From Bryobacteraceae bacterium (lineage in GTDB: Bacteria > Acidobacteriota > Terriglobia > Bryobacterales > Bryobacteraceae): a stretch of 64,000 bases of DNA. A program made the position numbers and the translations under genes. Each line of letters opens with the position of its first letter. The first letter of the stretch is position 1. Under the pieces are notes generated by a model. That model was given only the letters and a program-made list of their open reading frames with translations. It was not told where the DNA came from and searched no databases. This document shows positions 8,383 to 16,826 of this stretch, piece by piece. The DNA lies in contig JANWXD010000013.1 of the NCBI GenBank assembly GCA_025055455.1, positions 1-64,000 of the forward strand, given 5' to 3'.

Positions 8383-9216
8383 ATGAAGGCCCTCTTCGAG
8401 GTTCTCAAGCCCGGGGAAAAAGACTGGGAGCTGGCTCGCGCCCTTGACCCGGACCGCCTTCCGGCCCACATCGCCATCATCATGGATGGCAACGGGCGGT
8501 GGGCCCGCCAGCGCAACCTGCCCCGCGTGCGCGGCCATCAGGCCGGCATCAAACCCGTGCGCATGACGGTAGAAACGTGCGCGCGCCTGGGAATTTCCAC
8601 CCTGACGCTTTACGCCTTCTCGGTGGAAAACTGGAAACGGCCGCGCGAAGAAGTGGAAACCCTCTGGCGGCTGCTGCGCATCTACCTCCGCCGCGAGCTG
8701 CCCAACCTGTTGAAGCACCGCATCCGGCTCACGGCCATCGGTCGCCTCGACGCGCTGCCCGCGGCGGCCCGCACCGAGCTGGAAGAGGTCGTCGCAGCCA
8801 CTGCCCGCAACCGCGGCCTGCGGGTGAATCTGGCCATCAACTACGGCGGCCGAAGCGAAATCGTGGATGCTGTCAACGCCCTCATCGAGGAAGCCCGCCA
8901 GAGGGGGCGCTTGTCCAGCCTGCGCGTCACCGAGCAGAGCCTCGCGCAGCACTTGTACACCGCGGGGCAGCCCGATCCGGACCTGCTCATCCGCACCTCG
9001 GGGGAGATGCGCGTCAGCAATTTCCTGCTGTGGCAGATCGCCTATGCGGAGCTTTACGTGACCGAAACGCTCTGGCCGGATTTCACCCGCACCGAGCTGT
9101 TAGAGGCGATTGTGGAGTTCCAGCAGCGGGAACGCCGTTTCGGCGGATTGGGCGAGCCGGCTCGTGTCTCGATCCCGGAGCGCTGGTGGGAACGGGTGAG
9201 CGCTTCGGCCCGATGA
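8383..9216 (+). CDS. uppS: Undecaprenyl diphosphate synthase (isoprenyl transferase)
   Basis: This 277-residue cis-prenyltransferase condenses isopentenyl units to make the C55 lipid carrier for peptidoglycan and other wall polymers. IIMDGNGRWARQR holds the catalytic Asp and pyrophosphate-binding Asn-Gly-Arg; GHQAGIKPVRMTVE, LYAFSVENWKRP, NYGGRSEIVDA and the C-terminal PDLLIRTSGEMRVSNFLLWQ are all conserved. I chose the ATG at 8383 because GTGAGG lies just upstream and the family starts about here; the frame is open to 8200 but codes an unrelated Arg/Gly-rich stretch. It overlaps cdsA by ATGA, the usual uppS-cdsA arrangement. Confidence 0.96.
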   Translation: MKALFEVLKPGEKDWELARALDPDRLPAHIAIIMDGNGRWARQRNLPRVRGHQAGIKPVRMTVETCARLGISTLTLYAFSVENWKRPREEVETLWRLLRIYLRRELPNLLKHRIRLTAIGRLDALPAAARTELEEVVAATARNRGLRVNLAINYGGRSEIVDAVNALIEEARQRGRLSSLRVTEQSLAQHLYTAGQPDPDLLIRTSGEMRVSNFLLWQIAYAELYVTETLWPDFTRTELLEAIVEFQQRERRFGGLGEPARVSIPERWWERVSASAR

Positions 9217-9977
9217 CGCGGGTCTGGACGGCGCTCCTGCTCGCCCCCGCGGTGTTGGCCATCGCGTTGTGGGGGCCCGGCTGGCTGTTTCTGGTGCTGG
9301 TGGCGGCGGTCGCGCTCCTCTGCTTCTACGAATACGCCGGCATCGTCGCCGCGCATGGCATCCCGCCGCCCGGACCTGCGGCCTATGCCGCAGGCTTGGC
9401 GCTGTTGGTGGTGCACGGCGAGGAGCTGCTCCTGCTCACGCTGCTCGCGCTGGTGGCGCTGATTCTGGCGGCGCGGCAGAGCGGACTCGAGGACGTGCTG
9501 CCGGCCGCGGCCGCCACATCCCTCGGCGTCCTCTACGTCTTCGGCTCGCTCCGCTTCGCACTGGAACTTCGCGCCGAAAGTCCGTACTGGCTCGTGTTCG
9601 CATTGGGTTTGAACTGGGCCGGCGATACCACCGCCTACTATGCCGGCCGTGCCTTCGGACGGCACAAGCTGGCGCCGCGCTTGAGTCCCGCCAAATCCTG
9701 GGAAGGCTCTCTGGCCGGGCTCGCCGCTTCGCTCCTGTTCGGCGTGTTGTTCCTGGGACGCTTCGTGCCGCAGGTCTCCTGGACGGAGCGGGTGGTGCTC
9801 TCAGCGGCGGGGAATTTGGCCGGCCAGCTGGGGGACTTGTGCGAGTCCGCGCTCAAGCGGGGCGCCCATCTTAAAGACAGCGGGCGGCTCCTGCCAGGAC
9901 ATGGAGGTTGGCTCGATCGTCTGGATAGCTCGCTGTTTGCGCTGCCGATGGTCTATCTGCTGTTGCGACTGCTGTGA
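9213..9977 (+). CDS. cdsA: Phosphatidate cytidylyltransferase (CDP-diacylglycerol synthase)
   Basis: This 254-residue multi-spanning membrane protein converts phosphatidic acid and CTP to CDP-diacylglycerol, the precursor of bacterial phospholipids. The C-terminal signature SALKRGAHLKDSGRLLPGHG continuing into GWLDRLDS is complete, and about seven hydrophobic helices precede it. The start ATG overlaps the uppS stop (ATGA), so translation is probably coupled. It is followed by a perfect 9-bp hairpin at 9978-10000 and then by a convergent gene. Confidence 0.95.
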   Translation: MTRVWTALLLAPAVLAIALWGPGWLFLVLVAAVALLCFYEYAGIVAAHGIPPPGPAAYAAGLALLVVHGEELLLLTLLALVALILAARQSGLEDVLPAAAATSLGVLYVFGSLRFALELRAESPYWLVFALGLNWAGDTTAYYAGRAFGRHKLAPRLSPAKSWEGSLAGLAASLLFGVLFLGRFVPQVSWTERVVLSAAGNLAGQLGDLCESALKRGAHLKDSGRLLPGHGGWLDRLDSSLFALPMVYLLLRLL

Positions 9978-10000
9978 GCGGGGGCACAACCTGCCCCCGC
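9978..10000. terminator. Perfect hairpin between convergent cdsA and RRM gene
   Basis: A perfect 9-bp inverted repeat (9978-9986 with 9992-10000, 5-base loop) sits directly after the cdsA stop and before the end of the convergent RRM gene. It is GC-rich and lacks a T-run on either side, so it may work as a bidirectional pause or RNA-end stabiliser rather than a classical terminator. Confidence 0.5.
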
Positions 10001-10010
10001 GAGGAACGTT

Positions 10011-10337
10011 CTACCAGCGCGGCGTACGGCGGCCGCCCTTGCGGCTGCCTCCGCCACTGCCGCGCCGCTCGCCGCCGCTGCGGCCCAAAGGCGTCATCGG
10101 CCGAGCCTCGTTCACCACGACGGTCCGGCCCATGAACGTTTTGCCGTTACAGGTTGCCAGCGCCGCGACAGCCGCGTCGTGATTGTGGATTTCGACGAAC
10201 CCGAACCCGCGCGGTTCGCCGGAAAAGCGGTCGCGGATCAGCGCGACGCTGTCGACCGTAACACCCGCCTGAGAAAACCAGTTCTCAAGATCCGCCTCAC
10301 TGGCCTGATAGGGGAGGTTGCCCACGTACAACTTCAT
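10011..10337 (-). CDS. RNA-binding protein with one RRM domain
   Basis: This 108-residue protein is one RNA recognition motif plus a Gly/Arg-rich tail. RNP2 is KLYVGNLPY (2-10) and RNP1 is RGFGFVEI (about 43-50), both complete. The tail (GGERRGSGGGSRKGGRR) resembles that of small cold-inducible RNA-binding proteins. It probably binds single-stranded RNA in the cytoplasm as a chaperone; the targets are unknown. AGGAGA lies upstream of the ATG. A TTGACA promoter at 10466-10495 implies a 5' untranslated region of about 120 bases, long enough for autoregulation or a temperature-responsive structure. Confidence 0.92.
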   Translation of the reverse strand: MKLYVGNLPYQASEADLENWFSQAGVTVDSVALIRDRFSGEPRGFGFVEIHNHDAAVAALATCNGKTFMGRTVVVNEARPMTPLGRSGGERRGSGGGSRKGGRRTPRW

Positions 10338-10465
10338 CTCTTTCTAATCTCCTGGGCGCCCCTGGGGACGCCTGATGTCACTGAAGAGGCAGACAGGAAG
10401 CCGCCGGCGGCTCAGGATGGGAACGAATCGCCGAGGGAGACTCCGACGCTCACAGTGCAGCCCCT

Positions 10466-10495
10466 ATCATCCCACATCATCCGCCGCCCTGTCAA
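10466..10495 (-). promoter_or_regulatory. Promoter candidate of the RRM gene
   Basis: On the minus strand a perfect TTGACA (10495-10490) is followed after 18 bases by GATGAT (10471-10466). It would start transcription about 120 bases ahead of the RRM gene. The -10 box is only 4 of 6 to consensus. Confidence 0.4.
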
Positions 10496-10525
10496 AGAGA
10501 ATCGGAACGCGGCGCCGCGTCCGGC

Positions 10526-10548
10526 TATACTCGTTAATTAATAAGGAG
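10526..10548 (+). promoter_or_regulatory. -10 box and detached Shine-Dalgarno ahead of hemH
   Basis: TATACT at 10526-10531 (within GGCTATACT) lacks a recognisable -35 box. AAGGAG follows at 10543-10548 but is about 25 bases before the first plausible in-frame start (GTG 10573), leaving the real hemH start uncertain. Confidence 0.35.
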
Positions 10549-10572
10549 AGACATCGAGCCCGCCCTTCCGTC

Positions 10573-11493
10573 GTGGTGAACGAGAAACAGGGTAGCCTGC
10601 GTCAAGCCGTTCTCCTTCTGGCTCACGGCGCTCCGGAACGCCTCGAAGACATCGAGGCATACCTCCGCTATATTCGCAACGGCCGTCCTGTTCCGCCCGC
10701 CATGGTCGAAGAGATCCGCCAACGCTACGCCGCGATCGGCGGCAGCTCGCCGCTGCTCGACCGCACGCGGCGGCAGGCGGAGGCGCTCGAGCGGGAGCTG
10801 GCCTCCTGCGGTTGGCCCGTCAAGGTCTACTTCGCCATGCGCAACTGGCATCCGTTCATTCGCGAGGTCATGGAGAAGATCCGCGACGACGGAGTGGAAC
10901 GGCTCGTGGCGATCTGCCTGGCGCCGCAGTATTCCAAGATGAGCGTCGGACTCTATTTCCGCCGCACCCAGGAGGCGAAAGTTGCCACGGGCGCCCGTGT
11001 CGAGATCGTGTGGACGAAGAGTTTCCACGCCCACCCGCTGCTCGTCGAGGCCTTCGCCCAAAAGCTCGCGCCGCTTGCGAATCGGGGACGCGTGCTCTTT
11101 ACCGCCCACAGTCTTCCGGAGCGCATTCTGGAAAGCGGCGAGCCGTACGACGCGGAAGTGAAGACCACGGCGCGGCTGGTGGCGGAACGCTGCGGGCTGG
11201 AGGCATGGGATTTTGCCTACCAGAGCCAGGGGATGACGGACGAACCGTGGCTGGGGCCCACCGTGGAATCCGTGCTGGACCGCTACGCCGAGGCGGGCAT
11301 CCGCAGCGTGGTCCTGGCGCCGATCGGGTTCGTCTCGGACCACATCGAGATCCTCTACGACGTGGACGTGTCGTTCCGGGACTACGCCCAACGCCGGGGC
11401 ATCGAGCTCGTCCGCACCGAATCTCTCAATGACTCCCCAACCTTCATTGCCGCGCTGGCGGCCGTGGCCCGCGAGAAGCTCCGAACCGTCTAG
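10573..11493 (+). CDS. hemH: Ferrochelatase
   Basis: This protein of about 306 residues inserts Fe2+ into a porphyrin in late heme synthesis. The conserved FTAHSLPE contains the catalytic histidine, and FVSDHIEILYDVD the acidic metal-binding residue. The start is uncertain: GTG at 10573 or 10576 begins just before the conserved QAVLLLAHGAPE strand, while the open frame extends further upstream through an Arg-rich, unlikely sequence. It overlaps the next gene, the porphyrinogen oxidase, by 65 bases, so the two are co-transcribed. Whether the substrate is protoporphyrin IX or coproporphyrin III cannot be told here. Confidence 0.94.
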   Translation: MVNEKQGSLRQAVLLLAHGAPERLEDIEAYLRYIRNGRPVPPAMVEEIRQRYAAIGGSSPLLDRTRRQAEALERELASCGWPVKVYFAMRNWHPFIREVMEKIRDDGVERLVAICLAPQYSKMSVGLYFRRTQEAKVATGARVEIVWTKSFHAHPLLVEAFAQKLAPLANRGRVLFTAHSLPERILESGEPYDAEVKTTARLVAERCGLEAWDFAYQSQGMTDEPWLGPTVESVLDRYAEAGIRSVVLAPIGFVSDHIEILYDVDVSFRDYAQRRGIELVRTESLNDSPTFIAALAAVAREKLRTV

Positions 11494-12865
11494 AACACCC
11501 TCCGTCGTCATTGTCGGCGGCGGGATCTCGGGACTGTCGGCTGCTTACTACCTCGGTAAAGCGGGCATCGCCTGCACGATCATCGAGCAGCAGCCGAGGC
11601 TGGGTGGCGTGATTCGAACCGAAGTCGTAGACGGCTGCTTGCTCGATGACGGTCCGGATAGCTTTCTCTCCGTCAAGCCCTGGGCGATGGAACTGGTGCG
11701 CGAACTCGGCCTGGAGAAGGAGGTGATTGGCTCGAACGATCACCTGCGCGTGACTTATGTCCTCAAGCGCGGCCGGCTGGTGCCGTTGCCGGACGGGCTG
11801 ATGCTGATGGTTCCGACACGAGTTCTTCCGCTCCTGGCAAGCCCGCTGCTCGGTTGGAAAACCAAGCTGCACATGGCGCGCGAGTTTTTCCGCAGGCCAG
11901 GCGGGATTCGCCCCTGCGACGTTTCGGTCGCCCAGTTCGTCCGCGAACACTTTGGCCAAGAGGCCGTCGACTATCTGGCCGAGCCGCTGCTGGCGGGAGT
12001 CTACGGCGGCGACGCCGAACAGTTGAGCGCGGCGAGCGTTCTCAGCCGTTTTTTCGAGCTCGAGCAGCGCTACGGCAGTCTGACCCGCGGCGTCCTGGCT
12101 GAGCGCCGCCGCCTTGGTCGCCCACGCGCGTCCGAGCCGCTGTTCCAGACCTTGCGTGGGGGCTTGGGGCGTCTGGTCGAAGCCCTGGCAGAGGCCGCCG
12201 GCCCGCGTATGCGGACCGTCCACGCGCGGGCCGTCGCGGTCGAACGGCAAGAGCCACACTACCGGATCCGAACCGAAGAGGATACCTTCCTGGCCGACTG
12301 CGTGATCCTGGCCTGCCCGGCCTGGCAGAGCGCCGCGCTCGTTGGCACGCTGGATGCCGAGTTGGCGGCGCTGCTCCGACGCATTCCGTACCATTCCTGC
12401 GTCACGCTGGCGCTCGGCTACGGCCGACACGAATTCTGCGTCCCGCTCAACGGCTTCGGATTTCTGGCGCCCCGGCGCGAGCGGGGCAAGGTCATTGCTT
12501 GCACCTGGGTGGGAACGAAATTCGAGCACCGCGTCCCCGAGGACAAGATCGTGCTGCGGTGCTTTCTGGGAGGCGGCGACGAGAGCATTCTGGACCTGAG
12601 CGATCCAGAGATCGAAGGCCTTGTCCGCGGCGAGCTGCGCCGGATCATGGGCGTGGAGGCCGAGCCGCGGTTCGTGCACATCGCTCGCTGGCCGCGCTCC
12701 ATGGCGCAGTACGCGGTCGGGCACCAACGCAAACTGGAAGCGATCGAGCACCGGCTGGAGCGCTGGCCCGGGCTGTACCTGGTCGGCAACGCCTATTACG
12801 GAATCGGCATTCCCGACTGCATCCGCCTAGCGCGCCATGCGGCCCGGTGCGTCGCCGGCCAGTAG
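11429..12865 (+). CDS. hemG: FAD-dependent protoporphyrinogen/coproporphyrinogen III oxidase (HemY/HemG type)
   Basis: This 478-residue flavoprotein carries out the oxygen-dependent six-electron oxidation of the porphyrinogen. The N-terminal dinucleotide-binding motif GGGISGLSAAYYLG is followed by GGVIRTEVVDGCLLDDGPDS (the FAD-contacting region of PPOX), and the C-terminus has YLVGNAYYGIGIPDCI, the second FAD signature. The ATG at 11429 is used because no other in-frame start precedes the FAD motif; it lies within the end of hemH. The pair hemH-hemG forms a small heme operon. No hemQ-like gene is in the window, so the route (classical or coproporphyrin-dependent) is open. Confidence 0.94.
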   Translation: MTPQPSLPRWRPWPARSSEPSRTPSVVIVGGGISGLSAAYYLGKAGIACTIIEQQPRLGGVIRTEVVDGCLLDDGPDSFLSVKPWAMELVRELGLEKEVIGSNDHLRVTYVLKRGRLVPLPDGLMLMVPTRVLPLLASPLLGWKTKLHMAREFFRRPGGIRPCDVSVAQFVREHFGQEAVDYLAEPLLAGVYGGDAEQLSAASVLSRFFELEQRYGSLTRGVLAERRRLGRPRASEPLFQTLRGGLGRLVEALAEAAGPRMRTVHARAVAVERQEPHYRIRTEEDTFLADCVILACPAWQSAALVGTLDAELAALLRRIPYHSCVTLALGYGRHEFCVPLNGFGFLAPRRERGKVIACTWVGTKFEHRVPEDKIVLRCFLGGGDESILDLSDPEIEGLVRGELRRIMGVEAEPRFVHIARWPRSMAQYAVGHQRKLEAIEHRLERWPGLYLVGNAYYGIGIPDCIRLARHAARCVAGQ

Positions 12866-12873
12866 CGCCTCGC

Positions 12874-12904
12874 CAAAAAAGTTGGGCGGGCCGCGGCGCC
12901 CGCC
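12874..12904 (-). terminator. Intrinsic terminator of the TonB-type gene
   Basis: On the minus strand an 8-bp GC-rich stem (12904-12897 with 12890-12883, 6-base loop) is followed after three bases by six T (12879-12874). It lies 33 bases after the stop of the large minus-strand gene and has no T-run in the plus direction, so it serves the minus-strand gene rather than hemG. Confidence 0.65.
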
Positions 12905-12936
12905 CGAAGTGGAGGTGAAAGCCGCTAGGCGGAAGC

Positions 12937-15900
12937 CTAGAAGATGAGTTTCAAGGCGAACTGAATGTTGCGGCGCCCCGTCTTGAGCGCCGGCACGAAT
13001 TCCACCGACGCCACATCGGTCTCGCCGCCGTCAATGATCAGGTTGGGGTGGTTGGGCATGTTGTAGAACTCCGCGCGGAACTGAACGGTGTAACGCTCAT
13101 TGACGCGCGTGTTCTTGTACACGCCCAAGTCCAGGTTCCAGGCGCCCGGCGAGCGGAAGGCGTTGCGTCCCGTCATGTTCTTCGGCCACGGACCGAACTC
13201 CGCGGTGCCGGTGATCGGATGCACATAGCTCGAATTGATGGGCGCGCCGGTGAGGTCCAGAAACTTGAACCGGTTCGGCTGGGCCGCCGCGGGCGGGTTC
13301 TTCGTGGGACTCCTCTTGACGGGCCCGTCGAACATCGCCCTCGGGATGACCCAATAGTAGGCATTGGTGGTGTCCCAGAGGGTGTACGGGTTTCCGGTGC
13401 GGGCCGTGAAGATCGGCGCCAGCACCCAGCCATCCAGCATCCGGTTCACCGGACCGCGCGTGTTGCGCGCGAACGGGATATTCCAGTGCGCGCCCAGACC
13501 GATGCGGTGCCGCAGGTCAAAGTCGGCGTCGCCGCGGTCCAGCTTCGGGTCGAACGGATCCATCAAACCGAGGTTGAAATTGTTGGACCGTTCGCTGAAG
13601 GTGGAACTGAGGTTGTCAATGGCGTGCGACCAGGTGTAGTTCGCGGTCAGACTCAGCCCGGTGTTGCCCAGGTCGCGGATGGTGGTCCGAAGATTCAGTC
13701 CGTGATAGTCCGAGAAGCCCTGACCGCCGCGGCGGTTGATGTTGGTGTACTGGGTCAGCCGGAGCCGGTTCGTGCAGACGAAGGGATCGCCAGGCGACGG
13801 GCACGGGTCGCCCAAGTAAACATGGCCGGCGCCCACCAGGTTGGGATTCTCCAGCGAGTACAGCTTCTGCCCCTTCGATCCGGAGTAATCCAGGCCGACG
13901 ACCAGACCCCGGCTCACCTCGCGCTCCACAGAGGCGCTCCAGAAGTGGGCATAGGCCGTGCGAATGTCGGCGTCCACGTTACGCAGGCTCACGCGCGGCA
14001 GAGCCTTAGTGCCGGTGGAGCCCGCAAGCGGGCCAGCGTTGTCCACCGTGATAGGGATCATGGGTAGATCCACCCCGGCGGTTAGTGCGATCACGGCGTA
14101 GGCCGGCGGGTTCTGGATCACGTTGAACGTGACGTTGCCGAAGTTACGTTCGTAGCCGATGCCGTACCCGGCGCGGAAGCTCGTCCGGCCGTCGCCCGTG
14201 ATGTCCCAGGCGAAGCCGATGCGTGGAGCGAAATTGTCCCAGTCTTTTCTCCAGAGTCCTCTGATCGGGCTGTGGGGGACGATCGCCACATCGCCGTTGC
14301 GAATCCGCTGGAAGATGTTGCCCCCGCCGCCGTCATAGTAATTGGAATCCAGTTTCGGGTCCTTGTGGTGCTGGACGCCGAAATACTCCCACCGCAGACC
14401 GAGGTTGAGCATCATGCGGGGCCGGATGCGCCAGGAATCCTGGAAGTAAATGGCGAACTCGTGGTAGCGGTTGCTGCGGCTGAAGCTGGGCGGCCCGACG
14501 GGAAGCTGCACCGTGCACTGTGGCGTCACCGTGGCGCCGCACGGGTACTTGCCCTGGGGATCGATCGCGGCCTGGAACCGCAGCAACTGGCCGGTCAAAA
14601 AGTTGTCCATCGCCGTGCCAAAGCGGGTGCTCAAGGTCTCCGCCGCCTGCTGATAGGCGCCGAAGGTGCGGTTGTCGCGCAAGTAAACGTAGGAGCCGCC
14701 GAACCGGAACTGATGGGCGCCCTTCGTGTAGCTCAGGTCTTCATATGCTTGCAAGAAGTTCTGCGGGCCTCCGAAGGGGATTCCCGTGCCTGGAGCGTAG
14801 GGAAGATAACCCGGCAAAGCCACGCTCGTGCCTAAGAACACCGCTCGGCGGTCCAACATGTACAGCGTCGGGACCACGCCCGCCGGACCCAGGGGTTGCA
14901 AGCCGTTCAGGCGATTGAAGACCAGCTTGGACTGCGCCACAAAACGCGGCGTAGGCGTGTGAATGAGCGAGACCAAGTAGCTTTGGTTACGGACCTTCTC
15001 ACCCGTGTTGAAGCCGTCGTACGGGCTGTCGGAAACCGTGCCCTCGAAAATATTCCGGTCCTCGAGGGCATAACGGCCGTAAAACTGAGTCCTCTCGCTG
15101 ACGTTATAGTCCAGCCGCCCCACGAGCAGGAGGGCATTCTGCGGATCCCCGCCGCCGGCATCCCGCGGGACGTTGTAGGTCACTTTTTCGAACAGGGGCA
15201 TGTTGGGATCCAGCCTCTGGCAGGGTCCCCCGGCCGCGGCGCCGGCGCAAGGGTCGAATCCTTGCGCGATCAATTGGTTGCGACTAAAGATCCCGAGGCT
15301 CTGCAAGTCGCTGCGCCGCTTTCCCAGCTTGGCGAAAAAGTCGCGGGTGTTCGGGGCGGCGGCGCCGATGAACTGCGGCGTCGGGATCCAGGCATACTGC
15401 GCCGCCGCGCTGCGGATGCGGATCCACTCGGTGTTCTGGAAGAAGAACGCTTTGTCGCGCTTGATGGGCCCGCCGATCGAGTAACCAAACTGATTGCGCG
15501 TGAACACGGACCGGGGAACTCCGTTGGCGTTGTTCTCCGGGGTGTTGGAGGTCAGCCGTGAAACACGGTTGAACTCGTAGGCGGTGCCGTGAAATTCATT
15601 GGTGCCGGACTTGGTGGCCACGTTGACGATGCCCCCACTGGCCCGCCCGAACTCCGCCGTGAAGTTGTTGGTCAGAATGCTGAACTCCTGAACGGAATCC
15701 AACGGCACGGTCTGGCCTACCGTCGCTGTGAACTCGTCGTTATTGGCCGCGCCATCCAGCAGGATGTTCGTGGAAGCGGCCCGCTGCCCATTGATCGCGA
15801 CACCCACGCCGCGACCCGACGGGTCCGCCTCGGACACATTCCCTGCCGTCACGACGAAGTCGTACGGGTTGCGGGTAAGGCTGGGCAACTCCACCACGTC

Positions 15901-16320
15901 CTGGCGGTCAATGACCACGCCCAGTGTCTGCGTGGCGGTGTTGACTTGGACCGCGCTCGCCGCCACCTCGACCACGGTCTCGGTCCGACCCACTTCCATT
16001 CGGAAATCGGCGGTGACGCGGGCGCCAACCGCCAGAGTCACGGAACGCCTCAGGGTGTTAAACCCGGAGGCCTCGACCGTGATTTCATAAACCCCGGGAA
16101 GCAGGTTCGCGAAGGTGTACAGTCCCGCCTCGTTGGTTGTGGAGCTTCGGCTGACTTGCGTCGCCTCCGCCCGCACGGTGACTTTGGCGTTGGGAATGAC
16201 GGCTCCAGTCGGATCCGTCACCGTGCCAACGATCTGACCTGTCTCGACTTGGCCGGTCAGTGGCAGAGCCGCCAGCAACACAGCCAGCACACACGTCAAC
16301 CGTGGCTCACCGTTTCGCAT
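12937..16320 (-). CDS. TonB-dependent-receptor-like outer membrane protein with carboxypeptidase regulatory domain
   Basis: This 1127-residue exported protein has a signal peptide (about 1-24, ending LLAALPLTGQ), an Ig-like carboxypeptidase regulatory domain (about 25-110, GTVTDPTGAVIPNAKVTV), a TonB plug domain (about 130-240, with QDVVELPSLTRNPYDFV and GIVNVATKSGTNEFHG) and a long beta-barrel ending in FALKLIF with the terminal Phe typical of outer membrane barrels. Such Oar/CarboxypepD_reg-TonB proteins are heavily expanded in Acidobacteriota and presumably take up large substrates, but the ligand is unknown. No TonB or partner gene is adjacent. A GAGGGGAG Shine-Dalgarno-like element is 13-20 bases upstream. 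A good terminator follows. Confidence 0.93.
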   Translation of the reverse strand: MRNGEPRLTCVLAVLLAALPLTGQVETGQIVGTVTDPTGAVIPNAKVTVRAEATQVSRSSTTNEAGLYTFANLLPGVYEITVEASGFNTLRRSVTLAVGARVTADFRMEVGRTETVVEVAASAVQVNTATQTLGVVIDRQDVVELPSLTRNPYDFVVTAGNVSEADPSGRGVGVAINGQRAASTNILLDGAANNDEFTATVGQTVPLDSVQEFSILTNNFTAEFGRASGGIVNVATKSGTNEFHGTAYEFNRVSRLTSNTPENNANGVPRSVFTRNQFGYSIGGPIKRDKAFFFQNTEWIRIRSAAAQYAWIPTPQFIGAAAPNTRDFFAKLGKRRSDLQSLGIFSRNQLIAQGFDPCAGAAAGGPCQRLDPNMPLFEKVTYNVPRDAGGGDPQNALLLVGRLDYNVSERTQFYGRYALEDRNIFEGTVSDSPYDGFNTGEKVRNQSYLVSLIHTPTPRFVAQSKLVFNRLNGLQPLGPAGVVPTLYMLDRRAVFLGTSVALPGYLPYAPGTGIPFGGPQNFLQAYEDLSYTKGAHQFRFGGSYVYLRDNRTFGAYQQAAETLSTRFGTAMDNFLTGQLLRFQAAIDPQGKYPCGATVTPQCTVQLPVGPPSFSRSNRYHEFAIYFQDSWRIRPRMMLNLGLRWEYFGVQHHKDPKLDSNYYDGGGGNIFQRIRNGDVAIVPHSPIRGLWRKDWDNFAPRIGFAWDITGDGRTSFRAGYGIGYERNFGNVTFNVIQNPPAYAVIALTAGVDLPMIPITVDNAGPLAGSTGTKALPRVSLRNVDADIRTAYAHFWSASVEREVSRGLVVGLDYSGSKGQKLYSLENPNLVGAGHVYLGDPCPSPGDPFVCTNRLRLTQYTNINRRGGQGFSDYHGLNLRTTIRDLGNTGLSLTANYTWSHAIDNLSSTFSERSNNFNLGLMDPFDPKLDRGDADFDLRHRIGLGAHWNIPFARNTRGPVNRMLDGWVLAPIFTARTGNPYTLWDTTNAYYWVIPRAMFDGPVKRSPTKNPPAAAQPNRFKFLDLTGAPINSSYVHPITGTAEFGPWPKNMTGRNAFRSPGAWNLDLGVYKNTRVNERYTVQFRAEFYNMPNHPNLIIDGGETDVASVEFVPALKTGRRNIQFALKLIF

Positions 16321-16630
16321 AGGCGCTCAATTCTCCCCTCAAGAAATATCAAACCGCTCTTGGTGCCATGCACGCCGCGGTCCAGACCGTCCTGGGAAGA
16401 ACAACCCTCTTGTCTTTCAGCGGGTTGACAAATCCGATGGGTAACCACCACGGACCGCTTGTTCCCGTTTCCAGTAAGTGTGATGCGGAATTTGGAAGCC
16501 AGAGACACGGAACGCCTCGGATGCGTTACAACGGTCATGACACCGGCGGTCTATGCTGTGTCTGAAGAGCGAGCACCGGAACGTCAGGCCGTGTATCGCC
16601 AGAGTTGTCAATTTCTTGCGCCGCTGCGTC
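16321..16630. other. Intergenic region between the TonB-type gene and the aro promoter
   Basis: About 310 bases without a credible gene. A TTGACA occurs at 16425-16430 but has no matching -10 box. Short open frames here have no codon bias or Shine-Dalgarno. The promoter of the TonB-type gene must lie in the left part; GATATT on the minus strand near 16345-16350 is the only weak -10 candidate. Confidence 0.5.
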
Positions 16631-16660
16631 TTGTCTTTCGACCAAGACTGGGTGTATACT
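16631..16660 (+). promoter_or_regulatory. Promoter of the aromatic-biosynthesis leader-aroF transcript
   Basis: TTGTCT (16631-16636) and TATACT (16655-16660) are 18 bases apart. The -10 box ends 10 bases before the ATG of the leader peptide at 16671, so transcription should start at about 16667-16670 and the peptide would be translated from a nearly leaderless mRNA. Confidence 0.65.
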
Positions 16661-16670
16661 AGGCTTTCAC

Positions 16671-16727
16671 ATGCTCTACAACGACGCCAGCTTTAGCTTT
16701 TGGTACTGGGGCTTCGCCCAGGCCTAA
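16671..16727 (+). CDS. Attenuation leader peptide rich in Phe, Trp and Tyr
   Basis: This 18-codon open frame reads MLYNDASFSFWYWGFAQA and stops at TAA (16725-16727). Seven of the 18 residues are aromatic, and codons 8-15 contain three Phe, two Trp and one Tyr. It lies between a promoter and an intrinsic terminator upstream of a DAHP synthase gene. Ribosome stalling at these codons when any aromatic aminoacyl-tRNA is scarce would favour the antiterminator, as in classical trp and phe operons. The peptide itself needs no function. There is no Shine-Dalgarno sequence, consistent with the short 5' end. Confidence 0.85.
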   Translation: MLYNDASFSFWYWGFAQA

Positions 16728-16773
16728 GCGGGTGGCGTTGGCGTAGGGCAGCAAGAAGGCGAAACCAACCCAC
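16715..16773 (+). promoter_or_regulatory. Pause hairpin and antiterminator of the aroF attenuator
   Basis: Three mutually exclusive pairings can be drawn. Region 1 (CGCCC 16715-16719, last codons of the peptide) pairs with region 2 (GGGTG 16730-16734). Region 2 (16732-16741, GTGG-C-GTTGG with one bulged C) pairs with region 3 (CCAACCCAC, 16765-16773) over 9 bp to make the antiterminator. Region 3 also forms the terminator with region 4 (16780-16788). A ribosome stalled on the aromatic codons covers region 1 and permits the 2:3 pairing. Confidence 0.8.
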
Positions 16774-16796
16774 TCGCAAGAGTGGGTTTTTTATTT
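16767..16796 (+). terminator. Intrinsic terminator of the aroF attenuator
   Basis: A perfect 9-bp stem (AACCCACTC 16767-16775 with GAGTGGGTT 16780-16788) closed by a GCAA tetraloop is followed by a T-rich tract (16787-16796). It lies 30 bases before the aroF start codon, so it can only be a conditional terminator. Confidence 0.92.
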
Positions 16797-16826
16797 CGCG
16801 CGGAAATTGGACGGAGGACACCGCAC

